Shown here: positions 15,713 through 23,954 of the stretch, one piece after another | Numbering within the stretch: the stretch's first letter is position 1 | Layout: every line of letters begins with the position of its first letter | From: a virus | DNA length: 41,288 nucleotides | IMG/VR virus record: IMGVR_UViG_3300032081_000176 | Location: 1 to 41,288 of that record | Reading direction: 5' to 3' (one strand) | Translations under genes and position numbers: made by a program | Notes under the pieces: generated by a model | What the model was told of the DNA's origin: nothing | The model's input: only the letters and a program-made list of their open reading frames with translations | Database searches by the model: none

Positions 15713-17884
15713 ATGCTACAAAAACTAGGTTTTGCACCAGGATTTAATAAACAAGTCACAGAGACCGGGGCCGAGGGGCAATGGTTTGATGGAGACAATG
15801 TACGTTTTAGATATGGTTCTCCTGAAAAAATCGGTGGTTGGGATCAACTAGGTTCTGATAAATTAACAGGTGCCGCAAGAGCAATTCATAATTGGGATGA
15901 TAATGTTGGCATAAAATATTCTGCAATTGGTACTAATAGAATTCTTTATGTTTTTTCTGAAGGCGCTTATTACGATATTCACCCAATAGAAAAAACTGTT
16001 TCAGGCGCAACATTTACAAGTACATCAAGTTCAAACGTTATAACAGTAACAGTCTCTACGTCTGTACCGCTAGATGATGACGACATCGTAATGTTTGAAA
16101 ATGTTACAGGACTATCTGGTTCTACTTTTACCAACGCAACATTTGAAGGTAAAAAGTTTATGGTGACTTCTGTTCCGAACAATACAACTTTTACTTTAAC
16201 AATGGCAACTACAGAAACAGGAACACCTTTATCAGGTGCAGGGTCTGCTGATGCATTATATTACTACAGTGTTGGACCTGCAAAACAACAGTCTGGTTTT
16301 GGTTGGGGTACAGGTTTATTCGGTGGTGTAGTTAATGGTGCTGCAACAACAACTCTTGCAACTGCTTTAACAAATACAACAGGAACAACAGTTGTCTTAA
16401 CAAGTTCTGCCGCGTTCCCGGCAACAGGGACAATACAAATAGGAACAGAATTTATTACCTACACAGCAAATGATACGGGAACAGGGACCTTAACTGGTGG
16501 TGCAAGAGGTGCTAATGGTAGTACAGCTGCAACACATAGTGCGGGTGCTGCTGTTACCAATGTTACAAATTACAATGGATGGGGTCAAGCTTCATCTTCT
16601 ACACAGTTTACATTAAATCCTGGTCTATGGGTTTTAGATAATTATGGTACAAAATTAATTGCACTTATTTATAACAACGAATGTTTTGAATGGGATGCGT
16701 CAGCACCAAATGCTGTAGCTAATAGAGCAACTATTATTACCGGTGCACCAACTGCATCGCGTCATGTATTGGTGTCAACTCCAGATCGACACTTAGTTTT
16801 CTTGGGAACAGAAACAACAATTGGAGACAAGACTACACAAGATGATATGTTCATAAGATTTTCAGACCAAGAAGATATTAACAATTATACTATTACTGCA
16901 AACAATACTGCAGGTTCACAAAGACTTGCCGCAGGTTCTAAAATTATGTCTGCAATTAAAGGTAGGGATGCCATATATATTTGGACAGATACATCACTGT
17001 TCTTAATGCAGTTTGTTGGATCACCATTTACTTTTGCCTTTGCACAAGCAGGAACTAACTGCGGATTGATTGGTAAAAATGCTGCGGTTGAAGTCGATGG
17101 TTCTGCTTATTGGATGTCGGAAAATGGTTTTTTTAACTATGATGGTCAACTAAGATCTATGCCATGTTTAGTTGAAGATTTTGTTTACGATAGTTTAAAC
17201 TCAGTACCTAGAGATTTAATTAATGCAGGGGTCAATAACCTTTTTGGAGAAATTAACTGGTTCTATTGTTCAGCTAATGCCTTTACAGTTGATAGGGTAG
17301 TTACTTACAACTATCTAGACTCTACAACTCAAAGACCTATATGGACTACAGGAACATTAAACAGATCTGCTTGGGAAGATTCTGCTGTATACGATAAACC
17401 CCATGCAACACTTTATGACCCTAATGATAACGCTTCATATGATGTTACTGGCAATGTGGATGGAAGTAGTATATACTATCAGCACGAAACAGGGACGGAT
17501 CAAGAAAATGCAGGTGGTGTAATTACTGCAGTTACAGCTAACATTGTTTCAGGAGATTTTGATATTACACAAAAAAGAAGTAATACAGGTCAAGCGGTAG
17601 GGACTCCTGATATTAGAGGTGATGGTGAATATATTATGAGAATTATGAGATTTATTCCAGATTTTATAGATCAAACGGGTGATACACAAATTAGTTTTAC
17701 AACAAGAAACTATCCAAACAGCACTCCTACTACTACAAATTTTACAGCAACAACTTCTACAACTTTTAAAAGTACAAGACTTAGAGCTAGATCAATTGCA
17801 TTAAAAGTATCTAATACAGGAACCGGTCAAGACTGGAAAATCGGTACATTTAGATTAGATATTGCACCAGGAGGAATGAGATAA
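15713..17884 (+). CDS. Tail nozzle-like protein (P22 gp10 / T7 gp12 type)
   Basis: A 723-residue beta-rich protein. It opens LQKLGFAPGFNKQVTETGAEGQW then DGDNVRFRYGSPEKIGGW, the opening of large tail proteins in short-tailed marine phages that I place with the nozzle group (P22 gp10, T7 gp12). Residues about 210-284 carry the beta module also found in the 7261 and 8202 genes (GTIQIGTEFITYT...GARGANGSTAATH). Then come propeller-like segments (HLVFLGTETT, RDAIYIWTDTSLFLMQF, GSAYWMSENGFFNYDG). The last 60 residues are strands. It overlaps the next gene by TAATG. Function by pattern and position. Confidence 0.7.
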   Translation: MLQKLGFAPGFNKQVTETGAEGQWFDGDNVRFRYGSPEKIGGWDQLGSDKLTGAARAIHNWDDNVGIKYSAIGTNRILYVFSEGAYYDIHPIEKTVSGATFTSTSSSNVITVTVSTSVPLDDDDIVMFENVTGLSGSTFTNATFEGKKFMVTSVPNNTTFTLTMATTETGTPLSGAGSADALYYYSVGPAKQQSGFGWGTGLFGGVVNGAATTTLATALTNTTGTTVVLTSSAAFPATGTIQIGTEFITYTANDTGTGTLTGGARGANGSTAATHSAGAAVTNVTNYNGWGQASSSTQFTLNPGLWVLDNYGTKLIALIYNNECFEWDASAPNAVANRATIITGAPTASRHVLVSTPDRHLVFLGTETTIGDKTTQDDMFIRFSDQEDINNYTITANNTAGSQRLAAGSKIMSAIKGRDAIYIWTDTSLFLMQFVGSPFTFAFAQAGTNCGLIGKNAAVEVDGSAYWMSENGFFNYDGQLRSMPCLVEDFVYDSLNSVPRDLINAGVNNLFGEINWFYCSANAFTVDRVVTYNYLDSTTQRPIWTTGTLNRSAWEDSAVYDKPHATLYDPNDNASYDVTGNVDGSSIYYQHETGTDQENAGGVITAVTANIVSGDFDITQKRSNTGQAVGTPDIRGDGEYIMRIMRFIPDFIDQTGDTQISFTTRNYPNSTPTTTNFTATTSTTFKSTRLRARSIALKVSNTGTGQDWKIGTFRLDIAPGGMR

Positions 17885-19068
17885 TGGCTGATTTTTACAA
17901 CCTAGCAGATCAAAAATTATTTAAAGATTATCAATTCCTTCCTCAAGAAAAATATAGATTAGGTCTCAATCTTCCAACAGATGCAACTGAAGATGAAGTT
18001 GTAACAGATCAAGGTATTGTAAATACAGATGCTTTTGCAAACACTGGTGGTGGCGGTGATTTTAATCCGGCAGGAAATATGTTTGGAGAAGGAACTGCAG
18101 TTAGTCCTGTTTATGGAAACACTTATATAGATACAGTTAGAAGAGAAGGTCCAGAATCTCGACAAGCAGTAGAAGCTTTAATTAATGCGGGTGGAACTTA
18201 TCCAGCTGGTTTACAAAGTGCTGAAGGTGGTTTTGAATATACTTCAGATTTTGGAGATAATTTAGATTATTCTAAAGGTGCTTTTGATAGCCTTGAATCA
18301 GAAGACGAAAAACAAAATTTTTTATCTAAAATGTTTAACAGAGTTGGTCAAATAAAAGAAAAACTTCCTGGTTGGGCACAAGCTGCTGTAACAGCTTTAA
18401 ATCCTTTTTCAGTTATTCCTAGTATACTAAGTGGTTTTGGAGGAGATGGACCTACGTATGGTATTGCCGGTTTAACAGATCAACAAAAAGCAATGTATGA
18501 TTCTTTAGCTTCACAAGGAATGTTGTTTGATGATCAAGGTATTTTCAAAACTTTAACAGGTAAAAATCTTATGGGTACAGGCTATCTTGAAGGGCAGCAA
18601 GACATCTATAATGATCTAAAAAATCAAGGTTATGATGTTGATGATGACGGTAATATTACTTTAAATGATGAACTATTAGATGATAATTATTTTGATAATA
18701 AAAATTATCTTAAAAATAAAATTAAAGAAGCATTTACAGTTGGAAAAGGGAAAACTATAAAAGATACAACCATTACACCTGAATTAATTAATGAGTTTGT
18801 TTTTGAAAATAAAAAAGATAAAGACGATAGTACTACTGACGATAGTACTACTACTGACAACAACACGACAGATAATACTGGTACAACTACTGATGACTAT
18901 CAGTCAGGAGTACATGATTATGGTAATAATGATAATAATAATAATAATAATAATAATGATGGTGGAAACTGGGGAAACGATCCAGGAACACCTGGAGGAT
19001 GGGGTCCGGGGGCTAAAAAAGACGGTGGAAGAGTAGGTTTAAGATATGGGGGCATCGCAAGTTTATAA
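17884..19068 (+). CDS. Gly/Asn-rich virion protein with C-terminal KDGGRVG motif
   Basis: A 394-residue protein. The N-terminal half includes QKLFKDYQFLPQEKYRLGL and DFNPAGNMFGEG; the middle has AVTALNPFSVIPSILSGFG, a possible membrane-active helix, and GIAGLTDQQKAMYDSLASQG. Residues about 315-365 are low-complexity Asp/Thr then Asn, encoded partly by an AAT run. The C-terminus is KKDGGRVGLRYGGIASL, the peptide motif shared with four other proteins here. I take it as an ejection-associated or tail protein because it sits between the nozzle and ejection genes. Function unknown. Confidence 0.65.
   Translation: MADFYNLADQKLFKDYQFLPQEKYRLGLNLPTDATEDEVVTDQGIVNTDAFANTGGGGDFNPAGNMFGEGTAVSPVYGNTYIDTVRREGPESRQAVEALINAGGTYPAGLQSAEGGFEYTSDFGDNLDYSKGAFDSLESEDEKQNFLSKMFNRVGQIKEKLPGWAQAAVTALNPFSVIPSILSGFGGDGPTYGIAGLTDQQKAMYDSLASQGMLFDDQGIFKTLTGKNLMGTGYLEGQQDIYNDLKNQGYDVDDDGNITLNDELLDDNYFDNKNYLKNKIKEAFTVGKGKTIKDTTITPELINEFVFENKKDKDDSTTDDSTTTDNNTTDNTGTTTDDYQSGVHDYGNNDNNNNNNNNDGGNWGNDPGTPGGWGPGAKKDGGRVGLRYGGIASL
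18924..18960 (+). repeat. AAT trinucleotide run coding for poly-Asn
   Basis: A run of AAT units with GAT interruptions codes for nine or so Asn with Asp. Such a run is prone to slippage; because the unit is a codon, gains and losses keep the frame. Confidence 0.9.
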
Positions 19069-19232
19069 TGGCTAAAATTGTACAATCATTAACTAGAGCT
19101 TCACCTGAATATACACAGAGAAATTTACAATCACTTGTCAGGGATCTTGATAGTGTAATTACAAAATTAAATACTTCTTTTCAAGAAGAAGTAAAACAAG
19201 AGATAGAAGCTAAAAGTTTCTTTTTAGAATAA
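19068..19232 (+). CDS. Helical microprotein (54 aa)
   Basis: ATG 19068 overlaps the preceding stop and TAA 19230-19232 overlaps the next ATG. The product (MAKIVQSLTRASPEYTQRNL followed by a long charged helix) reads as one coiled-coil helix of about 35 residues ending FFLE. Coupling on both sides strongly supports translation. I recognise the opening from marine phages, with no function; a virion assembly partner is a guess. Confidence 0.65.
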   Translation: MAKIVQSLTRASPEYTQRNLQSLVRDLDSVITKLNTSFQEEVKQEIEAKSFFLE

Positions 19233-19603
19233 TGGCAGTAGTAAATCAGTATAAATTTTTTGGACTAACTGGACAGGATGCATCTAGTGCAGGTAAAAAA
19301 ATGTTTGGTACAACTATAGTACCGCCGGTTACTGGTGATACAAAACAAAACCCATTAATTAATGAAACGTATATTGTTAAGTCTATTCTAATTACAACTA
19401 CAGCAACACCTGTTATTAGTGTAACAAACAATGGTGTAACAATTATTAAAACGATTGCTTTTACAGCAAATGTATCTCAAGAATTATTGACTCAACCTTT
19501 GATAGTAGAAGGTACAACAGAGCTAGTGGTAATATCAAGCACTTCAGATGCAATCGATATTGGTGTTAGTTACTTAAATATATTAAAGGAAAAATTAGAT
19601 TAA
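19232..19603 (+). CDS. Small beta-rich virion-region protein (123 aa)
   Basis: A 123-residue protein. After NQYKFFGLTGQDASSAGKKM it turns strand-rich (IVKSILITTTATPVISVTNNG, TIIKTIAFTANVS, ELVVISSTSDAIDIGVSYLNI), consistent with a small beta sandwich. It is coupled to the genes on either side through TAATG. It resembles small tail or head completion proteins but has no clear motif. Function unknown. Confidence 0.6.
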   Translation: MAVVNQYKFFGLTGQDASSAGKKMFGTTIVPPVTGDTKQNPLINETYIVKSILITTTATPVISVTNNGVTIIKTIAFTANVSQELLTQPLIVEGTTELVVISSTSDAIDIGVSYLNILKEKLD

Positions 19604-19770
19604 TGAAATTATTAAACGCAAAAGTAGAGGAAACTTATAGACACCTTAAAACCGGTGAGATTTTTAAAGAAAAAAAAGACTGGGAAGATAAGGGTTATAA
19701 GCCAGAAGAGATGGCACAGGATGTAAAAGTTATCATGCCGCCTCTTGATTTACTAAGCAAAACCAAGTAA
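19603..19770 (+). CDS. Small hypothetical protein (55 aa)
   Basis: ATG 19603 overlaps the previous stop; the frame ends at TAA 19768-19770. The product is MKLLNAKVEETYRHLKTGEI then EKKDWEDKGYKPEEMAQDV and a Pro/Leu-rich end. The HLKTGEIFKEKKDWEDKG segment has a strand-turn-helix look. Small, charged, soluble and not recognised; coupling to its neighbour supports expression. Confidence 0.6.
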   Translation: MKLLNAKVEETYRHLKTGEIFKEKKDWEDKGYKPEEMAQDVKVIMPPLDLLSKTK

Positions 19771-19792
19771 ACATAAGAATTAAGGTAAAATT

Positions 19793-21355
19793 ATGGCAAT
19801 ATCTAACATGCAACAACCACAACAAATACAGGGCGGCCTAGGTTCTTTACAGGATCCTAGACAAGGTTATTTCTTAGGTAAACTTGTTAAGAAAGCTAAA
19901 CGTGCTGTAAAGAAAGTTACTAAAAGTCCTATAGGTAAAATAGCTTTATTAGCTGCAGGTGCAAATTTTGCGCCAATGTTATTTGGTAAACAAACTTTAA
20001 TGTCTCAAGCAGGTGGCTTAGGCGGTTTACTAGGAAAACTTAAAGGTGGTGAAGGGTTTTTAGGTGGACTTGGAAACATGTTTAGATATGATCCTAGTTT
20101 AGGGACAGGTTCTAAATTTAGTATGGGAAAAATGTTAATGGGTGGCCTAGGTGCAGCAGCAGTTGCAGCTCCATTTATGATGGGTGGCGGTGACGATGAA
20201 GTTGAAGAAGAAGTAGATATGCAAGATCCAGCAGCTCAAGTTCAAAGAGCAAGAAATTATTACAGCGGTCAAGGTGACGGCGGTGCTGGTTTAGATTTTA
20301 TGCCACAAAAAAAATATGTTATGTCAAATTTTTATGCAGCTGATGGTGGCCGTGCAGGTTATGCCGGTGGTATGTTAGTTGACGAAGACGATGAAGAAGA
20401 AGAATTTAATAGATCAAATGCAGGTATGTCTAGAAGACTAAACCCTGCTTTTTTAAACATGGGTGGTAGTGCAGGACAAGCGCAAGCTGAACAAATGTTA
20501 ATGATGGAATATGTTAAATACAAAAACAAAGGTGGGGATTTATCTTTTGAACAATTTGTAAAGGCAGTAATGCAACAATCTGCACCAGAAGGTGCAGGCA
20601 TGGAACAACCACAACCTGTTATGATGGCAGCAAATGGTGGTTTAATGACTCAAGTACCAGGGTACGGGAAAGAACCTGGCACAAATCAATTTGACTATCC
20701 TAGTGGTGGTGAAGAAGTTAGAGTAGGTTACGCAGGCGGACAACTAGTCGGTCCAAGTGGTGATGGTTCAAGACCTGGTTATGCAGGTAAAACTGTTTTT
20801 GGAGACATAGCAGAAATAGATGTAGGAGAACAATTAAAAGGCACCGGTCAAAGTATTTTAGATCTTCCAGGAAATGTTATGGATATTTTAAGCCAATTAC
20901 CTGAAAGTTTTAAACAACTTTATTTTAGTTTAAAATCAAACTCTGAAAGAGAAAATTTATTAAAAACAATAATGGGTGAAGCAAAAGCTAATGGCGGAAG
21001 AATAGGTAAACAAGAAGGCGGAATCATGGAAACAGAAGTTGCAGAAGAAACAATGCCAATGTTAGACATGGGTGGTATGGAAAAAGATTTTAGAAACGAA
21101 GGTGGTTTTGTAGCAATGGGTGGCAAAGAAAGAGCTGACGATGTACCTGCTAGATTAAGTAAGAATGAGTTTGTATTTACAGCAGATGCTGTTAGAAATG
21201 CAGGGGGTGGAGATATAGATGCTGGTGCTGAAGTTATGGAAAATTTAATGAATAACTTAGAGCAAGGTGGAGAAATATCTGAAGAGTCACAAGGTTTACA
21301 AGGTGCACAAGCAATGTATGATCAACAACAAATGTTACAGTCGAGGATAGTATAA
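19793..21355 (+). CDS. Gly-rich ejection-region protein with several GGR motifs
   Basis: A 520-residue protein. Residues 25-60 are basic (KLVKKAKRAVKKVTKSPIG) followed by Ala/Gly/Met-rich hydrophobic stretches (to about residue 140). The middle and end hold ADGGRAGYAGGM (near 185), ANGGLM (near 280), VGYAGGQL (near 310), GSRPGYAG and ANGGRIGKQEGG (near 400). Near residue 443 is KERADDVPARLSKNEFVFTA, a motif I know from the C-termini of many phage virion proteins (xDDVPAxLSxGEFV). It is followed directly by the Gln-rich protein. A role as internal virion or ejection protein fits the hydrophobic and repeat content. Confidence 0.65.
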   Translation: MAISNMQQPQQIQGGLGSLQDPRQGYFLGKLVKKAKRAVKKVTKSPIGKIALLAAGANFAPMLFGKQTLMSQAGGLGGLLGKLKGGEGFLGGLGNMFRYDPSLGTGSKFSMGKMLMGGLGAAAVAAPFMMGGGDDEVEEEVDMQDPAAQVQRARNYYSGQGDGGAGLDFMPQKKYVMSNFYAADGGRAGYAGGMLVDEDDEEEEFNRSNAGMSRRLNPAFLNMGGSAGQAQAEQMLMMEYVKYKNKGGDLSFEQFVKAVMQQSAPEGAGMEQPQPVMMAANGGLMTQVPGYGKEPGTNQFDYPSGGEEVRVGYAGGQLVGPSGDGSRPGYAGKTVFGDIAEIDVGEQLKGTGQSILDLPGNVMDILSQLPESFKQLYFSLKSNSERENLLKTIMGEAKANGGRIGKQEGGIMETEVAEETMPMLDMGGMEKDFRNEGGFVAMGGKERADDVPARLSKNEFVFTADAVRNAGGGDIDAGAEVMENLMNNLEQGGEISEESQGLQGAQAMYDQQQMLQSRIV

Positions 21356-22638
21356 TGGCGATACCAGATTATTTAGAAAATACCGTAAAAGATTATGCTG
21401 ATCAGGCAAAAGCTGCATATTCAGCACCTATAAATACATCTACATTTACCGGTAGCCAATTTGTTGCTGGTGAAGATCCATTACAAACACAAGCTATTAA
21501 CATGGCACAACAAGGTGTTGGTTCTTATTCACCATACTTACAAGCAGCACAAGCTGCACAACAACAAGGTGCCGGGCAACTGGGATTAGCTGGTCAAACT
21601 TTAGGTGGTGCTTATGGTGCTCTTGGTCAAGCAGGATCTGCGTTAGGTGGTGTTGGCGGAACTATTAATCAAGCAGGATCTACTTTAGGTCAAGCTGGAT
21701 CTGCGTTAGGTCAAGCAGGATCTGCTTATGGTGGTATGGGTCAATTTCAAGCTGCTGGTGCTGGAGCAGCACAAGGTGCAGCAAACATAGCAGGTAGTGC
21801 AGCAGGTATGACAGGACCAAATGCATATCAACAATTTATGTCTCCGTATCAACAACAAGTTATTGATGCAACGTTATCTGAATTTGATAAACAAAGAGTA
21901 GCTGGACAACAACAAATTAAAAATGCTGCAATTAGTTCAGGAAATTTTGGTGGTGGTAGAGAGGGTGCACAACTCGGTCAATACCAAGCAGACTCATTAG
22001 CAGATAGATCTGCACTACAGGCTTCAATGTTACAACAAGGTTTTGGTCAAGCAAATCAATTAGCGCAACAAAACTTTGCTAATCAAGGAGATTTATTTGG
22101 TATGCAACAAGGGTTAGGTGGCATGGCATCAAACCTATTTAGTCAACAAGGTCAAATGGGTCAAGCTCAACAAGGGTTAGCAGGTGCACAACAATCTTTA
22201 GCTAACGCACAACTAAATAGAGGAACAGCAATGCAAAATTTAGCACAATCTCAATTAGGTCAAGCAGGAGCTATACAAGGTTTATCTGCAGCTCAACAAG
22301 GATTAGCGGGTGCATATGGAAACCAAATTAATCAACAGTTTGGTTTATCAGATTTCCAAAGACAAGGTATGGGTCAAGATATTTCTGCACTAGGGTCTAT
22401 GGGTGCAATACGTCAAGGTCTAAATCAAGCTCAATTAACTGCTAATCAACAAGCAGCTAGAACAGGTGCTTATGAACCTTACGGAAGATTAACACAATTT
22501 GGTAATGTACTAACTGGTTTAGGTGGTGGATATGCTGGACAACAGTATCAAGATCCCGGATCAGGCGGCAGTCCTTTCCAGGCAGCATTAGGAACGGCTA
22601 CAGGTCTTGCTGGATTGTACGGAAAAATATTCGGGTAA
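21355..22638 (+). CDS. Gln/Ala/Gly-rich internal virion (ejection) protein
   Basis: A 427-residue protein dominated by Gln, Ala and Gly, with repeats of the form QAGSxLGQAGSALG (residues about 85-130) and a better ordered segment at about 160-210 (NAYQQFMSPYQQQVIDATL, then GQQQIKNAAISSGNFGGGREG). This resembles the smaller ejection proteins of podophages, which are Ala/Gln-rich and helical, and the family that precedes large internal virion proteins in marine phages. It starts on the preceding stop (TAATG) and leads into the 22645 gene after six bases. The role comes from composition and order. Confidence 0.65.
   Translation: MAIPDYLENTVKDYADQAKAAYSAPINTSTFTGSQFVAGEDPLQTQAINMAQQGVGSYSPYLQAAQAAQQQGAGQLGLAGQTLGGAYGALGQAGSALGGVGGTINQAGSTLGQAGSALGQAGSAYGGMGQFQAAGAGAAQGAANIAGSAAGMTGPNAYQQFMSPYQQQVIDATLSEFDKQRVAGQQQIKNAAISSGNFGGGREGAQLGQYQADSLADRSALQASMLQQGFGQANQLAQQNFANQGDLFGMQQGLGGMASNLFSQQGQMGQAQQGLAGAQQSLANAQLNRGTAMQNLAQSQLGQAGAIQGLSAAQQGLAGAYGNQINQQFGLSDFQRQGMGQDISALGSMGAIRQGLNQAQLTANQQAARTGAYEPYGRLTQFGNVLTGLGGGYAGQQYQDPGSGGSPFQAALGTATGLAGLYGKIFG
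21622..21735 (+). repeat. Short direct repeats coding GQAGS-LG
   Basis: About five imperfect copies of a unit near 21 bases beginning TCAAGCAGGATCTGCGTTAG encode repeated QAGSALG peptides. Some copies match over more than 15 bases, so slippage or recombination could change the number. Confidence 0.7.
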
Positions 22639-22644
22639 TTAATT

Positions 22645-23946
22645 ATGAGAACTTTAAATAGACCAATGTTTAGATACGGCGGCCCTATCAAAGAGGGTGT
22701 CATGTCCGGGATCCGGGAACCGAAAAAAGATGGTGGGTCTATGAATGAACCGCAAGCTATCAATACTGTTGGTAGTCCACTTGCACCACAAGGAAGTGAT
22801 GGAAGACAACAATATGCATTTCCTTTATTATATGGAGCAGGTATGGCTGCATTAAGATTTTTACCAGCAGCTTACAGAGGATTTAAAGCAGCGAGAGCTT
22901 ACGCTCCTTTATCACAGAAGTTAGGTGCTGCAGGAAGATTAAAAAATATAGTTACACCTAAAGGTGGTTTAAAAATTACTGGTGGTAAAGCTGGAGAAGG
23001 AGCAGGTTTTAGGGTCGGTTCTTTTTTAAGACAGAACCCGATTACCACAGCATCACTTTTACCACAAGCAAGTGTTGGGGCTTACAAAGTAGGTAAAGCA
23101 GGTATTGAAGCAGTTCCAGGATTAGCTAAAGGATATATTGATGCGCTAGTGCCTGGAGAATCTATATTTAGAGAAAAAGATGGTTCACCTAAAACAGATG
23201 CATCTAGTGTTTCAAATATAAATAAAACTAAAAGAGCTATTGGCATGCCAGAAAATTTAACATTGCGTGAAAGCAAATATGAACAAGACCCGCAACTATC
23301 TACAAAATCTACAGAAGAACTTAGAAAAGATCGTGTACAAAGATACAGAGATATCATGGACATTAAAGGTATGAATAAAAATGCTGCATACAATTCTTTA
23401 ATTGCAGCTAGTCAATTAATAAATCAAGAGGGTGATTTTAAAGGTAGTATAAAAGATGGTAGTTTAATTAGTAAAATTATTGGAGCAACTAGTAAAGCGT
23501 TTGATAAACCATCTCAAACTAAAGATGCTATTGATACATTAATATTAAAAGGTGAGATTGAAAAAGATATTAAAGCTTCAGATCCAGCTGCAAAACTTGC
23601 AGCAGAGCTTACAGATAAAAAAATAAAATTAGCTGAAAAACAATTAGCAGGTGATAGTCTTCAAGATACCATTAATGCTATTTATGCAAAAACAGGTGCG
23701 TTTCCTTCTGGATCTAATCTTGCAGGTGTGGCACGTACTAAAGGTATTGACGTTAAAGATGTTGCTAAATCAGAAGACATTAATAATTTTTTAAAATCAA
23801 ATCCTGGTAAAGATGAAGTTGACTTTATAGAGTCACAAGTACAAATAACTATAGAGAAAGGAAAACCTATTACGCCAGGAGCTTATGTAGTTAAAGACAG
23901 AATAATTGTAATAGATTCAGAAGGCAACGTAAGTCCATATTTGTAG
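22645..23946 (+). CDS. Ejection-region protein with MFRYGG opening
   Basis: A 433-residue protein opening MRTLNRPMFRYGGPIKEGV, then a KKDGGSMNEP segment that echoes the KDGGR motif of its neighbours. Residues about 50-75 (LLYGAGMAALRFLPAAYRGF) are a possible membrane-active helix, and residues 80-150 are Ala/Gly/Lys-rich. The C-terminal half is charged and helical (ENLTLRESKYEQDPQ..., then KAFDKPSQTKDAIDTLILKG) and ends with a strand pair (ITPGAYVVKDRIIVIDSEG). It precedes the giant internal virion gene. I think it is part of the ejection complex; no enzymatic motif is visible. Confidence 0.6.
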   Translation: MRTLNRPMFRYGGPIKEGVMSGIREPKKDGGSMNEPQAINTVGSPLAPQGSDGRQQYAFPLLYGAGMAALRFLPAAYRGFKAARAYAPLSQKLGAAGRLKNIVTPKGGLKITGGKAGEGAGFRVGSFLRQNPITTASLLPQASVGAYKVGKAGIEAVPGLAKGYIDALVPGESIFREKDGSPKTDASSVSNINKTKRAIGMPENLTLRESKYEQDPQLSTKSTEELRKDRVQRYRDIMDIKGMNKNAAYNSLIAASQLINQEGDFKGSIKDGSLISKIIGATSKAFDKPSQTKDAIDTLILKGEIEKDIKASDPAAKLAAELTDKKIKLAEKQLAGDSLQDTINAIYAKTGAFPSGSNLAGVARTKGIDVKDVAKSEDINNFLKSNPGKDEVDFIESQVQITIEKGKPITPGAYVVKDRIIVIDSEGNVSPYL

Positions 23947-23954
23947 GAGTATAA

